NCBI RefSeq assembly: GCF_001427585.1
Contig: NZ_LMGY01000012.1
Coordinates: 555,231 to 619,230 of the forward strand
Direction of reading: 5' to 3'
Length of the DNA stretch: 64,000 nt
Source: Pseudoxanthomonas sp. Root630
Lineage (GTDB): Bacteria; Pseudomonadota; Gammaproteobacteria; Xanthomonadales; Xanthomonadaceae
The position numbers were made by a program, and so were the translations under genes. Within the stretch, counting starts at the first letter, position 1, and each line of letters starts with the position of its first letter. The notes under the pieces were generated by a model. That model searched no databases. It saw only the letters and a program-made list of their open reading frames with translations, and was not told the origin of the DNA. This document shows, piece by piece, positions 19,289 through 27,126 of the stretch.

Positions 19289-20092
19289 TCAGTCCTTCTT
19301 CTCCACGAGCCGGATGAAGTCCGCATAGTCGCGGATGTACTCCTCGGCATCGTAGAACTCGGATGCGAAAACCATCAGGACCGCGTCCGGAGAGTATTTA
19401 TACTGGACACCCCATGTCAGAGGGGGAAGGTGGATGCCGACCGACGGGTCGTCCAGTTGGAATTCCTCGCGGTTGATGCCGTCGTCAGCGACCACCGCCA
19501 GGCTGCCATGCGCGCAGACCAGGAACTGGTGGCATGTGCGGTGTGCATGCTCTCCCCGGACTTCTGCATTCGGTACGCCGAAGACCATGAAATAGCGTTT
19601 GGCGTCGAAGGGCACCGAGCGGCCGAATTCGCCTACCGTCAGGTTGCCGCGCAGATCCAAGACTTTAGGCAAGCGATGCAGTGTGACCCCGCGCACGCTC
19701 GATCTCGTGACCCCCGGTGCGGATGGGGCCTGGTTCACCGTGTTCCGTCCTGCGTGGTCGTCGCTGACGGTGTAGCCGATGATCTGTGCGGGATTCCCAG
19801 CAACCACGGAGTGAGGCGGTACGTCCCGCGTCACCACGGCGCCCGCCTGCACCAACGCCTGCCGCGCGATGATCACCGTTCCGGCAACGACGGCGCCTGC
19901 CTGAACGTGCGCACCGTCTTCCAGCACGATCGTCCCGTCCTTCCCCGCATCCAAGATCACGCCGGCATCGATCTGGCAGTGCTCGCCGATATCGCATGCG
20001 CCATTGATCACCACGCCGGGCGCGAGGTGCGCGCTGGCAGCGACACGGCCTCGCGAGGAGGCAAGCATATTGTCCGGCACGGCATGAGTCAT
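19289..20092 (-). CDS. wxcM: WxcM-type fusion: left-handed beta-helix acyltransferase plus dTDP-4-keto-6-deoxyglucose 3,4-ketoisomerase
   Basis: A 267-residue bifunctional protein. Residues about 10-120 form a hexapeptide-repeat acyltransferase (GEHCQIDAGVILDAG, VQAGAVVTRDVPPHSVVAGNPAQII). Residues about 135-267 form a cupin like FdtA/QdtA (LDLRGNLTVGEFG, RYFMVFGVP, RGEHAHRTCHQFLVCAHGSL), which moves the keto group of dTDP-4-keto-6-deoxyglucose from C4 to C3. The same fusion, WxcM, is described in Xanthomonas campestris for dTDP-Fuc3NAc synthesis. The start is ATG 20092, overlapping the upstream stop by four bases. Choice of FdtA (galacto) or QdtA (gluco) product cannot be read with certainty. 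Confidence 0.9.
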   Translation of the reverse strand: MTHAVPDNMLASSRGRVAASAHLAPGVVINGACDIGEHCQIDAGVILDAGKDGTIVLEDGAHVQAGAVVAGTVIIARQALVQAGAVVTRDVPPHSVVAGNPAQIIGYTVSDDHAGRNTVNQAPSAPGVTRSSVRGVTLHRLPKVLDLRGNLTVGEFGRSVPFDAKRYFMVFGVPNAEVRGEHAHRTCHQFLVCAHGSLAVVADDGINREEFQLDDPSVGIHLPPLTWGVQYKYSPDAVLMVFASEFYDAEEYIRDYADFIRLVEKKD

Positions 20093-21066
20093 TTCTGCTC
20101 CTTGGGATGAGGGGACGGCTCGCCGAACCGGTCCAGCATCATCGGTATGCTGAGGGGCCTGTGCTTCGTATTCTCGTAGGCTCGCCAAGCGTAGTTGCCG
20201 ACCAGACCAAGACCCAGTGCGTTCAAGCCGCCAAAGAAGAGCACGGTCAGCATCGTGCCTGTATAACCCGGCACATCAACCTCGCCGAGCAGGCGGGCCA
20301 GGAGGACGGCAATGCCCAAGGTGATGGCGAGCACCATTCCCAGGATGCCGCTGGCAAGCAACAGGCGGATCGGGGCATCCGTGAAGGCAAATACACTATC
20401 CAGCAGGTAGGTGAACTTCTTCCTGAATGTCCACGCGCTCTTGCCATGAACCCGCTCACGTCGTACGTAGGGAACGAAGATTCGCCGCCCGCCCATCCAG
20501 AACAACAGTGCCAGCAGGCTGCTGTTGGCTTCCGAAAAACCCGTCACGCGATCCAGGAAGGCGCGGTTGACCGCAAATACATCCACGCCGCCAACAGGGA
20601 CATCGCGCTGGACGAAGCTGCGATAGATCCTCCAGAACATCGCGGAAAACACCTTGGACATCATCGGGTCATTGCGCGCCTCGCGCACCCCGAACGCAAT
20701 GTCGCCCTCGCCTTTTTCCAAGCGAGAGAAGAAATCCAGGACAAGTTCGGGGGGCTCTTGGAGATCGGCCGCCATGACGGCTGCGAACTCTCCTCGCGCA
20801 TGCAGCATCCCTTCGCGGATTGCGGCGAAAGACCCGAAGTTGCGGGATAGCGATATCAGCTGTGCCCGCAGGCCGCTGGAGGGCAGGCGGGCCTTCAGTC
20901 GGGCGTGCGAGTCGTCGGGACTTCCGTCGACGACGAAAATGACTTCGAGGCGACTATCGAGCGCTTCGTGCAGCGCTCGGCAAGCGGGCACAAGTTCGTC
21001 GATGTTCTCGGCGTTCCTATAGACCGGGATTATCAGCGAGTAGCGTGGATTCAGAACTGGTTGCAT
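20089..21066 (-). CDS. wxcL: GtrB/DPM1-like glycosyltransferase family 2 (WxcL-like)
   Basis: A 325-residue membrane-anchored GT2 enzyme. The N-terminal catalytic domain begins YSLIIPVYRNAENIDELV, carries FVVDGSPDDS and AADLQEPPE as metal/nucleotide motifs, and has the family sequence ERVHGKSAWTFRKKF near residue 210. Two hydrophobic helices follow at about 233-300. Proteins of this class move a sugar from a nucleotide donor to undecaprenyl phosphate. Sitting between the Fuc3N genes, it may load that sugar. The start overlaps the aminotransferase gene by 16 bases. Confidence 0.88.
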   Translation of the reverse strand: MQPVLNPRYSLIIPVYRNAENIDELVPACRALHEALDSRLEVIFVVDGSPDDSHARLKARLPSSGLRAQLISLSRNFGSFAAIREGMLHARGEFAAVMAADLQEPPELVLDFFSRLEKGEGDIAFGVREARNDPMMSKVFSAMFWRIYRSFVQRDVPVGGVDVFAVNRAFLDRVTGFSEANSSLLALLFWMGGRRIFVPYVRRERVHGKSAWTFRKKFTYLLDSVFAFTDAPIRLLLASGILGMVLAITLGIAVLLARLLGEVDVPGYTGTMLTVLFFGGLNALGLGLVGNYAWRAYENTKHRPLSIPMMLDRFGEPSPHPKEQK

Positions 21067-22154
21067 GCATCGATCACTCGCTCGACTTCCTCATCGGTCA
21101 GCTCCGGGAAACAGGGCAAAGTGAGTGCCGTGGTCGCGAGCTTCTCAGTAACGGGCAGTTGGATGTGGTCGTAGGCGCCCTGGTGGCAGGGTTGGCGATG
21201 GTCGGGTACGGGGTAGTGAATGTCCGTCTGCACGCCGAGACCTTCCAGGTGGGCGCGCAGTGCGTCGCGACGATCACTATGGACAACATAGAGATGCGCG
21301 ACATAACGCTCATCTGCGGGCGCCGGAACGGTGATGCCGCTGTTCTGGATCCCGTTCGAATAGCGATTGGCGATGTCGCGCCTTCGGGCGTTCCATCCGT
21401 CGAGCATGGGCAGCATCGTAAGAAGCATCCGCGCCTGGATCTCGTCGAGTCGACTGTTGCGCCCCCCCACATGCGTATTGGTGTACTTGGCCGTCCAGCC
21501 GTACTGACGCAGCTGGCGGGCCCGCTGGCCTATTTCGGCGCTCGAGGTGACGATCGCGCCACCGTCGCCCAGTGCGCCGAGATTCTTCGTCGGATAGAAA
21601 CTGAATGCCGCTACATCGCCGAAGCTGCCGGCGGCACGGCCGCTGGACCGCGCGCCGTGCGCCTGTGCGCAATCCTCGACAATGGCAACGCCGCGGGATC
21701 GGCATAGCTCCACGATTTGATCGATATGCGCGAGCCGGCCATACAGATGAGTGACGATGACGGCCTTGATGTCGCCAGTGGCCAGCGCTTCCGCCAACAG
21801 CGTGGGTTCTATGAGCGCGCCCTCGCTGTCGACGTCGACAAAGATGGGCGTCGCCCCGCACGCCAGCACGGCCGTTGTGCCGTACATGGCGGCATTCGCC
21901 ACGACGACGACCCGGCTGCCGACACCCACTCCTACCGATTTCAATGCCAGCTCCAGCGCATCCGTGCCGTTTGCAACGCCAATACAATCACTGGCACCAC
22001 AATAGGCTGCGAAAGTGCGCTCGAACTCAGCGACCCCCGGCCCCAACACGTAGTGCCCACTATCGATGACCCTCGCAGCGTCGGCGGAGAGCGCGGCCTT
22101 GAGCGGAGCGATATGTCGGGCTAGCGAGTTGACGGGAACGACTGAGGTGGTCAT
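21051..22154 (-). CDS. wxcK: FdtB/WxcK-like PLP sugar aminotransferase
   Basis: A 367-residue DegT/DnrJ/EryC1 aminotransferase. The PLP lysine is K190 in FYPTKNLGALGDGGA; other family marks are GVANGTDALELAL near 59 and EDCAQAHGA near 160. It converts a dTDP-3-keto-6-deoxyhexose to the 3-amino sugar, following the WxcM isomerase. The first gene of the sugar operon proper, it starts 69 bases after a lipoprotein gene. dTDP-glucose synthase and 4,6-dehydratase genes (rmlA, rmlB) are not in the window and must be elsewhere. Confidence 0.91.
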   Translation of the reverse strand: MTTSVVPVNSLARHIAPLKAALSADAARVIDSGHYVLGPGVAEFERTFAAYCGASDCIGVANGTDALELALKSVGVGVGSRVVVVANAAMYGTTAVLACGATPIFVDVDSEGALIEPTLLAEALATGDIKAVIVTHLYGRLAHIDQIVELCRSRGVAIVEDCAQAHGARSSGRAAGSFGDVAAFSFYPTKNLGALGDGGAIVTSSAEIGQRARQLRQYGWTAKYTNTHVGGRNSRLDEIQARMLLTMLPMLDGWNARRRDIANRYSNGIQNSGITVPAPADERYVAHLYVVHSDRRDALRAHLEGLGVQTDIHYPVPDHRQPCHQGAYDHIQLPVTEKLATTALTLPCFPELTDEEVERVIDACNQF

Positions 22155-22223
22155 CGGAGGTATGGCCTGGGCGAACGGAAAGGAGAGCGGGTCATCCGTG
22201 TCGACAACCCGGTGTGATGATGT

Positions 22224-22679
22224 CTACTGCGCGACCGGCTGTGTCGGTGGCGTGCAGGCCGGGCCGGAAATCACGACGCGATCGAGTTCGGCCCCATTCG
22301 CCTTGTCCCGGAGAACGAAAACAGTTCCCGAATACACCCAGGGGCCCGACTCCGCGTCGCCCACGGGTCCGCCAGCGGCAAACAGCTTGGCAGCCATGTC
22401 ATCGCCCACGGACAGCTCGACAGCCGCGATGTCGGGATTCGACCTGGCGTCCCAGTGGAACTTGGCGACGCTACCGGTGGCGCAACCCGCCGCACCCGGT
22501 GTGGCCGTCAATAGCTGGTTGACCCCCGTTGCCCGGGTGCTTGTGGGGCTGGTATCGGCAGGTTCCTTCGACGCCGGGGGTGTCGTCGGCGGGCTATCGA
22601 TCGCGGGGGCCTCGGATTGCTTGCAACCAGTTGAGATCAACAGAGACGCCAACAACAGGGCAGATAGATACTTGTTCAT
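22224..22679 (-). CDS. Small putative lipoprotein of unknown function
   Basis: A 151-residue protein with a signal sequence ending LLISTGC, a slightly unusual lipobox, so lipidation of that cysteine is likely but not certain. A Pro/Thr/Ser-rich linker covers residues about 25-50. The C-terminal half is beta-rich with two cysteines, one in PGAAGCATG and one in ISGPACTPP, which could form a disulfide. The sequence GSVAKFHWDARSNPDIAAVELSV has an Ig- or lectin-like look but no named family is recognised. It lies between etfA and the O-antigen operon on the same strand. ATG 22682 is an equally good start. Confidence 0.75.
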   Translation of the reverse strand: MNKYLSALLLASLLISTGCKQSEAPAIDSPPTTPPASKEPADTSPTSTRATGVNQLLTATPGAAGCATGSVAKFHWDARSNPDIAAVELSVGDDMAAKLFAAGGPVGDAESGPWVYSGTVFVLRDKANGAELDRVVISGPACTPPTQPVAQ

Positions 22680-22759
22680 CATCCAATCCTGGGAACATGA
22701 AACAAAGGTCGCTCGATCATCGCCGTCGCGGACAGACTTGCCGACAAGTGGTACGTGAC

Positions 22760-23707
22760 TCAGCTCGCAGCCAGCGAGGACTCCAGCTCCGGCAGCAACT
22801 GGAACAAATCCCCCACCAATCCGATATCCGCGATCTCGAAGATCGGCGCTTCGCCGTCCTTGTTGATCGCCACGATGGTACCTGCGTCCTTGATGCCGGT
22901 CAGGTGCTGGATGGCGCCGGAGATGCCGACCGCCACGTACAGCTCGGGGGCGATGATCTTGCCGGTCTGGCCGACCTGCAGTTCGTTCGGCACGTAGCCG
23001 GCGTCCACCGCGGCGCGCGAAGCACCGACGGCGGCGCCCAGCTTGTCGGCCAGCGCATAGATGACCTTGAAGTTCTCGGCAGAGCCCACGCCGCGGCCAC
23101 CGGAGACGACGCGCTTGGCGCTCTGCAGGTCGGGGCGGTCGGACTTGCCGGCGGCCAGGCCGACGTAGCGGGTGTGCGTGGGCAGGGCAGCGTCCACGCT
23201 GGCGGCTTCGATCGCCGCGCTGCCGCCCCTGGCGGCTTCCGGCCAGGACGCCGTGCGCACGGTGGCGACCACAGGTTGGTCGGCCGGAGTTTCAACGGTG
23301 ATGATCGCGTTGCCGGCGTAGATCGGGCGCTTGAAGGTGTGCGTGCCTTTCACGGCCATCAGGTCGGAGACCTGGTTGACGCCGAGCAGGGCGGCGACGC
23401 AGGGCAGCAGGTCCTTGCCGAACGTGGTCGACGGCGCGAACACGTGCGTGTAGCCCGCGGCGAGCTTGGCGATCTGCGGGGCCAGCACCTGGGCGATGGC
23501 ATTCGTGTTGGCGGCGTTGGCGACGGTCAGTACCTTGGCGACGCCGGCGATCTGCGCGGCGTCGGCGGCGACGGCCGTCGGATCGGCGGCCAGCACGACC
23601 ACATCGATGGCGTCGGCCTTCACGGCCGCGGCAGCGCTGACGGTTTTGGCGGTTGAAGCGTTGAGCTTGCCGTCGAGGTGTTCGGCGATGACGAGAACCT
23701 TGCTCAT
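22760..23707 (-). CDS. etfA: Electron transfer flavoprotein alpha subunit
   Basis: A 315-residue protein. It starts [16 protein letters not shown]. The C-terminal FAD-binding domain includes [14 protein letters not shown] near residue 206, [23 protein letters not shown] and [11 protein letters not shown]. With EtfB it accepts electrons from acyl-CoA and related dehydrogenases and passes them to ETF-ubiquinone oxidoreductase, whose gene lies at 29639-31249. The start shares one base with the etfB stop. In Xanthomonas relatives this gene marks one border of the LPS cluster, which matches here. Confidence 0.97.
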   Translation of the reverse strand: MSKVLVIAEHLDGKLNASTAKTVSAAAAVKADAIDVVVLAADPTAVAADAAQIAGVAKVLTVANAANTNAIAQVLAPQIAKLAAGYTHVFAPSTTFGKDLLPCVAALLGVNQVSDLMAVKGTHTFKRPIYAGNAIITVETPADQPVVATVRTASWPEAARGGSAAIEAASVDAALPTHTRYVGLAAGKSDRPDLQSAKRVVSGGRGVGSAENFKVIYALADKLGAAVGASRAAVDAGYVPNELQVGQTGKIIAPELYVAVGISGAIQHLTGIKDAGTIVAINKDGEAPIFEIADIGLVGDLFQLLPELESSLAAS

Positions 23708-24453
23708 TACAGCAACCCCTTCTGCTTGAGTGCGGCGACCAGTTCGGCCGCGTCCTTCACCATCACGCCCTTGCTGCGCTTGGCAGGCGGGGCGTAGTGC
23801 GTGGTCTTGTGCGTGTCGGCGGATTCGACGCCGAGGTCGGCCAGCTGCAGCGTTTCCAGCGGCTTGCTCTTGGCCTTCATGATGTCGGGCAGCTTGATGA
23901 AGCGCGGTTCGTTGAGGCGCAGGTCGGTCGTGACGACCGCAGGCAGGTCGATGTCCAGCGTTTCCAGGCCGGCATCGACCTCGCGCACCACCGTGGCCTT
24001 GCCGTCGGCGATGTCGAGCTTGCCGGCGAACGTCGCCTGCGGACGGCCCCACAGCGTGGCCAGCATCTGGCCGGTCTGGTTGGCGTCGTCGTCGATGGCC
24101 TGCTTGCCGAGGATCACCAGGTCCGGCGACTCCTTCTCGACGAGCTTCAGCAGGGTGCGGGCGGCGGTCAGCGGCTGGATGGCCTGGTCGGTGACCACGT
24201 GGATGGCGCGGTTGGCGCCCATGGCCAGGCCATTGCGCAGGTGGGCCTGGGCGTCGGCGGGGGCGATGGTGGCGACCACGACTTCCGTGGCGATGCCCTT
24301 GTCGCGCAGGCGCAGGGCTTCTTCCAGTGCGATTTCGTCGAAGGGGTTGGGGGACAGCTTGACGCCGTCGGTGACCACGCCGGACCCGTCCGGCTTGACC
24401 TGGATGCGGACGTTGTAGTCCACCACGCGCTTGTAGGCGACGAGAATCTTCAT
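23707..24453 (-). CDS. etfB: Electron transfer flavoprotein beta subunit
   Basis: A 248-residue protein beginning MKILVAYKRVVDYNVRI, the usual EtfB start. It carries the AMP-binding region (LGKQAIDDDANQTGQMLA near residue 126) and the family signature around VREVDAGLETLDIDLPAVVTTDLRLNEPRF. The KLPDIMKAKSKPLE segment near 196 is the recognition loop that docks on dehydrogenase partners. It is transcribed with etfA. A 76-base gap separates it from the ATP-grasp gene upstream on the same strand. Confidence 0.97.
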   Translation of the reverse strand: MKILVAYKRVVDYNVRIQVKPDGSGVVTDGVKLSPNPFDEIALEEALRLRDKGIATEVVVATIAPADAQAHLRNGLAMGANRAIHVVTDQAIQPLTAARTLLKLVEKESPDLVILGKQAIDDDANQTGQMLATLWGRPQATFAGKLDIADGKATVVREVDAGLETLDIDLPAVVTTDLRLNEPRFIKLPDIMKAKSKPLETLQLADLGVESADTHKTTHYAPPAKRSKGVMVKDAAELVAALKQKGLL

Positions 24454-24529
24454 CCTGCGGGAATTCCTGTATGCGACGGTGAGGCCCGGCCGCGGCGGCT
24501 GGCCGAGGGCAGACTTGGGATTTTAGCCG

Positions 24530-25462
24530 TCAGGCGGGGGCCATGCGAGCCCGTACGGTGCCGTCCGCCAGTTGTGATGCGAGGACAGCCGCGAAACGGG
24601 CTGCACTGCCGGGAGCCTGGGCGAAAAACAGCGAAGGCTCCGTCAATTCCAGTTCCAGCAAGTACGGTTGCCCGTCCGCCCCGGTCAACAGGTCGATGCG
24701 CGCATAGGGAAGGGGCGTCTCAAGCTGTCGCAGGCGCGTGGTCGCGGCGAGGACCCGTTCGGCCAGCGCCTGCTCGGCGGGCGTCGCGACCGTCGCCACG
24801 ATCTCGCCGAGGGCCATCGGTGCCTGCCGTGCCGTCTCGCCGGGGGGAAGTTGGGCGCTCTTGCGGGCGGCATGGCTGAACCGGCCATCGAAGTACAGCA
24901 GCGCGGTCTCACCGTGCTGGTCGACCGAGGCCAGGTAAGGCTGCAGCATCACGCTGCGCTCCTGTTCCAGCAACCGGCCGATATGGTTGCCGGCCACGAA
25001 CTGCTGGCCCCGGGCGTACCGCTGGGTATCGCGAGCGCCGGCGCTCACCGCCGGTTTGACGACGAACTCCTGTGCGTCGAATGCGTCCAGGAACCCCGCC
25101 AGCGCGTCCATGGGCTCGGCATCGGGCTCCACGAACCGGGTGGGGACGACCGGGATCCCGATGGTGGCCAGATCCGCGAGATAGTGCTTGTCAGTGTTCC
25201 AGCGCACGACGTTCAGCGGATTGAGCAGGCGCGTCACCCGATCCGTGTGCTCGCACCAGGTCAGGAAGTCGGACAGCCGCTCGGTGTAGTCCCACGGCGA
25301 ACGCAGCAACGCCGCATCGAAGCAGCCCCAGCTCACGGTCGGGTCGTCCCAGGCCACGGCGCGGGCGTGCAGGCCAGCGTCGGCACACGCATCGAGCAAC
25401 GGAACGAGGTCATCGTCATGCCCGGTGGCAGCGACGGCGGTGACGAGGGCGACGGTTCTCAT
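24530..25462 (-). CDS. ATP-grasp family enzyme of unknown substrate
   Basis: A 310-residue protein starting at ATG 25462 ([10 protein letters not shown]). It resembles RimK/glutathione-synthetase-type ATP-grasp ligases: an N-terminal pre-ATP-grasp half with [15 protein letters not shown], then the ATP-binding part with [23 protein letters not shown] near residue 197 and metal-binding acids in [14 protein letters not shown] near 280. The SPWDY and KPAVSAG motifs are shared with the cycloserine DcsG-like group. It is probably a carboxylate-amine ligase; the substrate is unknown. It diverges from scoA with a 99-base gap. Confidence 0.8.
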   Translation of the reverse strand: MRTVALVTAVAATGHDDDLVPLLDACADAGLHARAVAWDDPTVSWGCFDAALLRSPWDYTERLSDFLTWCEHTDRVTRLLNPLNVVRWNTDKHYLADLATIGIPVVPTRFVEPDAEPMDALAGFLDAFDAQEFVVKPAVSAGARDTQRYARGQQFVAGNHIGRLLEQERSVMLQPYLASVDQHGETALLYFDGRFSHAARKSAQLPPGETARQAPMALGEIVATVATPAEQALAERVLAATTRLRQLETPLPYARIDLLTGADGQPYLLELELTEPSLFFAQAPGSAARFAAVLASQLADGTVRARMAPA

Positions 25463-25561
25463 GCCGGAAGTGTACGCGCACGTCCCGCACGGGATTCCCA
25501 TTGCCCGAAAGTACCTGTGTCGCCTAGGGGTGGCTGGGTAGAATGCGGACTTTCCTCACGA

Positions 25562-26305
25562 ATGGATCGCGCCATGGCGGGTAACCCGGCCTCCGGAGGC
25601 AAACAGAAGGTCTATGCCAGCGCAGCAGCCGCGCTGGAAGGTGTCGTGTCGGATGGACAGACCCTGGCCGTCGGCGGCTTCGGCCTGTGCGGCATCCCCG
25701 AGGCGTTGATCGGCGCGCTGCGGGACAGTGGTGCGAAGGGGCTGACGGCGATCTCCAACAATGCGGGCGTCGATGGCTTCGGCCTGGGCCTGCTGCTGGA
25801 GACACGGCAGATCAAGAAGATGATTTCCTCCTACGTGGGCGAGAACAAGGAGTTCGAGCGCCAGTTCCTCTCGGGCGAGCTGGAGTTGGAGTTCAACCCG
25901 CAGGGCACGTTGGCGGAGCGGCTGCGTGCCGGCGGCGCCGGGATCCCGGCGTTCTTCACCCGCACCGGTTACGGCACGGTCGTGGCCGAAGGAAAGGAAA
26001 CGCGCCAGTTCGGCGAACACTGGTACGTCATGGAGACCGCCCTGGCCGCCGACGTGTCGCTGGTCAAGGCATGGAAGGCAGACAAGGCCGGCAACCTGGT
26101 GTTCCGCAAGACGGCGCGCAACTTCAACCCGGCCTGCGCCATGGCCGGCAAGGTCTGCATCGCCGAGGTCGAGGAAGTGGTGGAGGTCGGCGCGATCGAC
26201 CCCGACCATGTCCACCTGCCGGGCATCTACGTGGACCGCATCGTCCACAACCCGACCCCCGAGAAGCGCATCGAGCAGCGCACCGTCCGCCAAGGAGACA
26301 AGTGA
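25562..26305 (+). CDS. scoA: 3-oxoacid CoA-transferase subunit A
   Basis: A 247-residue family I CoA-transferase alpha subunit, with [16 protein letters not shown] near residue 39, [13 protein letters not shown] near 65, the [25 protein letters not shown] stretch and [15 protein letters not shown]. With ScoB it moves CoA between succinyl-CoA and acetoacetate or another 3-oxoacid. ATG 25562 is taken as the start; ATG 25574 gives a protein only four residues shorter and is equally plausible, and neither has a strong ribosome-binding site. A -10-like TAGAAT lies at 25539-25544. The stop shares a base with the scoB start. Confidence 0.95.
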   Translation: MDRAMAGNPASGGKQKVYASAAAALEGVVSDGQTLAVGGFGLCGIPEALIGALRDSGAKGLTAISNNAGVDGFGLGLLLETRQIKKMISSYVGENKEFERQFLSGELELEFNPQGTLAERLRAGGAGIPAFFTRTGYGTVVAEGKETRQFGEHWYVMETALAADVSLVKAWKADKAGNLVFRKTARNFNPACAMAGKVCIAEVEEVVEVGAIDPDHVHLPGIYVDRIVHNPTPEKRIEQRTVRQGDK

Positions 26306-26940
26306 TGCCCTGGACCCGCGATGAGATGGCGCAGCGCGCCGCCCGCGAACTGACCGACGGTGCCTATGTGAACCTGGGCATCGGCCTGCCGACCCTGGTG
26401 GCCAATCACATTCCCGCGGGCGTGGACGTCTGGCTGCAGTCCGAGAACGGCCTGCTCGGGATCGGTCCGTTCCCGACCGAGGACGAGATCGACGCCGACC
26501 TCATCAATGCCGGCAAGCAGACCGTCACCGCGCGCGCGGGCGCCAGCTACTTCGGCAGCCACGACTCCTTCGCCATGATCCGCGGCGGCCACATCGACCT
26601 GGCCGTGCTGGGCGCCATGCAGGTCACCGACAAGGGCGACCTGGCCAACTGGATGGTCCCGGGCAAGATGGTCAAGGGCATGGGCGGCGCCATGGACCTG
26701 GTGGCTGGCGTCAAGCGCATCGTGGTGCTGATGGAGCACGTGGCCAAGGACGGGAGCCACAAGATCCTGCCGCAGTGCGACCTGCCCCTGACCGGCGTGG
26801 GCGTGGTAGACCGGATCATCACCGACTTGGCGGTGTTCGACGTGACCCCCGAGGGGTTGGTGCTGATCGAAGCGGCCGACGGTGTGGCCGAAGACGAGCT
26901 TCGGGCCAAGACCGGTGTCACCTTCTCCACGAGCTCTTGA
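26305..26940 (+). CDS. scoB: 3-oxoacid CoA-transferase subunit B
   Basis: A 211-residue family I CoA-transferase beta subunit. The catalytic glutamate that forms the CoA thioester is E47 in [11 protein letters not shown]. Other family marks are [25 protein letters not shown] and [25 protein letters not shown] lies eight bases before ATG 26305. It pairs with ScoA for ketone-body or 3-oxoacid activation, which fits a region also rich in ETF genes for fatty-acid type oxidation. A strong terminator follows at 27032. Confidence 0.96.
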   Translation: MPWTRDEMAQRAARELTDGAYVNLGIGLPTLVANHIPAGVDVWLQSENGLLGIGPFPTEDEIDADLINAGKQTVTARAGASYFGSHDSFAMIRGGHIDLAVLGAMQVTDKGDLANWMVPGKMVKGMGGAMDLVAGVKRIVVLMEHVAKDGSHKILPQCDLPLTGVGVVDRIITDLAVFDVTPEGLVLIEAADGVAEDELRAKTGVTFSTSS

Positions 26941-27031
26941 CCGGGCGCATCCGCAAGGCGTGACGCAGTTCAAACCTTGCGTGTTGCCTGCAAGCGACAT
27001 CTGACTTTCAGCTGTACGCCTGCCTGCCGAT

Positions 27032-27062
27032 AAACAGCCAAGTAGACCTACTTGGCTGTTTT
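27032..27062 (+). terminator. Rho-independent terminator after scoAB
   Basis: AACAGCCAAGTAG (27033-27045) is followed after two bases by its exact complement CTACTTGGCTGTT (27048-27060), then TTTTCATTT counting the last stem Ts. Flanking A and T runs make it usable in either direction. It separates scoB from the protease gene. Confidence 0.85.
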
Positions 27063-27086
27063 CATTTCCACGGGCTGGGCTATAGT
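27059..27086 (+). promoter_or_regulatory. Candidate sigma70-type promoter for the metalloprotease gene
   Basis: TATAGT at 27081-27086 is a good -10 box, 16 bases after TTTTCA (27059-27064), a weak -35 that overlaps the tail of the preceding terminator. The gene starts 40 bases downstream at 27127, with a GAGGGT ribosome-binding site. Confidence 0.45.
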
Positions 27087-27126
27087 GTCTGTTCAGGGGC
27101 TCCAACTGTTTTTCTTGAGGGTACGT

